From NCBI RefSeq assembly GCF_028069655.1, contig NZ_JAMCOS010000001.1, forward strand, positions 5,052,001 to 5,116,000: a DNA stretch of 64,000 nt, given 5' to 3'. The notes under the pieces were generated by a model. It was not told the DNA's origin. It was given only the letters and a program-made list of their open reading frames with translations, and searched no databases. The first letter of the stretch is position 1. Each line of letters opens with the position of its first letter. Source of the DNA: Acidovorax sp. NCPPB 4044. Its GTDB lineage: Bacteria > Pseudomonadota > Gammaproteobacteria > Burkholderiales > Burkholderiaceae_C. Positions 63,374-64,000 of the stretch are shown here, in pieces. The translations under genes and the position numbers were made by a program.

Positions 63374-64000
63374 ATGCCACTCGTCTCGATGCGCGAACTG
63401 CTCGACCATGCCGCCGAAAACCGCTATGGCATTCCTGCCTTCAACGTGAACAACCTGGAGCAGGTGCAGGCCGTGATGGCCGCGGCCGACGAAGTGGGCG
63501 CACCGGTCATCCTCCAGGCCAGCGCCGGCGCACGCAAATACGCGGGCGAAGCGTTCATCAAGCACCTGGTGCAGGCGGCCGTCGAGGCCTACCCGCACAT
63601 TCCGGTCGTGATGCACCAGGACCACGGGCAGAGCCCGGCCATCTGCCAGGGCGCCATCGACCTCGGCTTCTCGTCGGTGATGATGGACGGCTCGCTGCGC
63701 GAAGACGGCAAGACCCCGGCCTCGTTCGAATACAACGTGGACGTGACCCGCAAGGTGGTCGAGATGGCGCACAAGGTGGGCGTGACCGTCGAAGGCGAAC
63801 TGGGCTGCCTGGGCTCCCTGGAGACCGGCGAGGCCGGCGAGGAAGACGGTATCGGCGCGGTCGGCAAACTCGACCACAGCCAGATGCTCACCGACCCCGA
63901 GGAAGCCGCGCAGTTCGTGAAGGCCACGCAGCTCGACGCGCTGGCCATCGCCATCGGCACCAGCCACGGCGCCTACAAGTTCACGCGCAAGCCCACGGGC
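63374..64000 (+). CDS. fba: Fructose-bisphosphate aldolase class II, 3' end outside window
   Basis: The first 209 codons of a class II (zinc) fructose-1,6-bisphosphate aldolase. The start [30 protein letters not shown] is diagnostic; [12 protein letters not shown] gives the zinc His, and [21 protein letters not shown] the family loop. GTSHGAYKF near the window end contains another zinc ligand. The gene continues beyond 64000. It acts in glycolysis/gluconeogenesis (or the Calvin cycle when linked to cbb genes). It lies downstream of the two-component system. Confidence 0.95.
   Translation, partial: MPLVSMRELLDHAAENRYGIPAFNVNNLEQVQAVMAAADEVGAPVILQASAGARKYAGEAFIKHLVQAAVEAYPHIPVVMHQDHGQSPAICQGAIDLGFSSVMMDGSLREDGKTPASFEYNVDVTRKVVEMAHKVGVTVEGELGCLGSLETGEAGEEDGIGAVGKLDHSQMLTDPEEAAQFVKATQLDALAIAIGTSHGAYKFTRKPTG

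Overview
The window is high-GC DNA from a betaproteobacterium of the Comamonadaceae. The Csu-type fimbrial locus, the tkt-gap pair, pyk near fba, and above all two proteins of plant-pathogen type III effector families point to a plant-pathogenic Acidovorax (A. citrulli/A. avenae group). This assignment rests on gene content only; no rRNA or tRNA gene was found to confirm it.

Layout. 0.3-2.3 kb: an A/T-rich three-gene minus-strand operon (a hydrophobic toxin-like protein and two paralogous membrane proteins), probably acquired. 2.8-7.5 kb: sbcDC. 8-14 kb: RDD membrane protein, a HEPN-like unknown, VOC protein, alpha/beta hydrolase, methyltransferase, HD hydrolase, NERD/UvrD helicase. 14-17 kb: a membrane protein, a DUF1439 protein and a possible papain-like toxin with a 4-nt-overlapping small cysteine-rich partner. 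17-19.6 kb: TetR/VOC divergent pair, DUF1579, ExoD-like. 19.8-21 kb: an unrecognised protein behind a textbook PIP box (candidate type III effector). 21-26.7 kb: SDR, phosphoethanolamine-transferase-like enzyme, unknown, MscS channel, GyrI-like. 27-28.6 kb: a ChaC-fold protein resembling the effector RipAY, also behind a PIP box. 28.7-30.4 kb: pirin, SlyD. 30.5-36 kb: five-gene Csu chaperone-usher operon. 36-39 kb: glutamine-amidotransferase hydrolase, HPF, and a YopJ-family effector. 39-41.4 kb: LexA-box-controlled DNA-repair radical SAM pair. 41.5-46.5 kb: DUF924, OmpA-like and DUF4398 lipoproteins, M20 amidohydrolase, a frameshifted Bug receptor, CsaA. 46.6-51 kb: gap, tkt, speD, murU. 51-54.8 kb: YqiK/YqiJ/PspA envelope operon headed by a ribbon-helix-helix-like regulator next to a 14-bp perfect palindrome. 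54.9-64 kb: Xaa-Pro aminopeptidase, tautomerase/LysR pair, a dehydrogenase remnant, pyk, two PAP2 phosphatases divergent from a PmrAB/QseBC-like two-component system with a CTTAA-N6-CTTAA box, and the 5' part of fba.

Themes. Three genes with PIP-box-like promoters suggest HrpX-type control, although no type III secretion apparatus is in the window. Two loci look like toxin/immunity cassettes. Several regulatory circuits can be read from the DNA: an SOS box, a PmrA-type box, an RHH palindrome, a TetR operator and a LysR palindrome. Five copies of a roughly 50-bp dispersed intergenic repeat share a stem with compensatory base changes, so the hairpin itself seems to be maintained.
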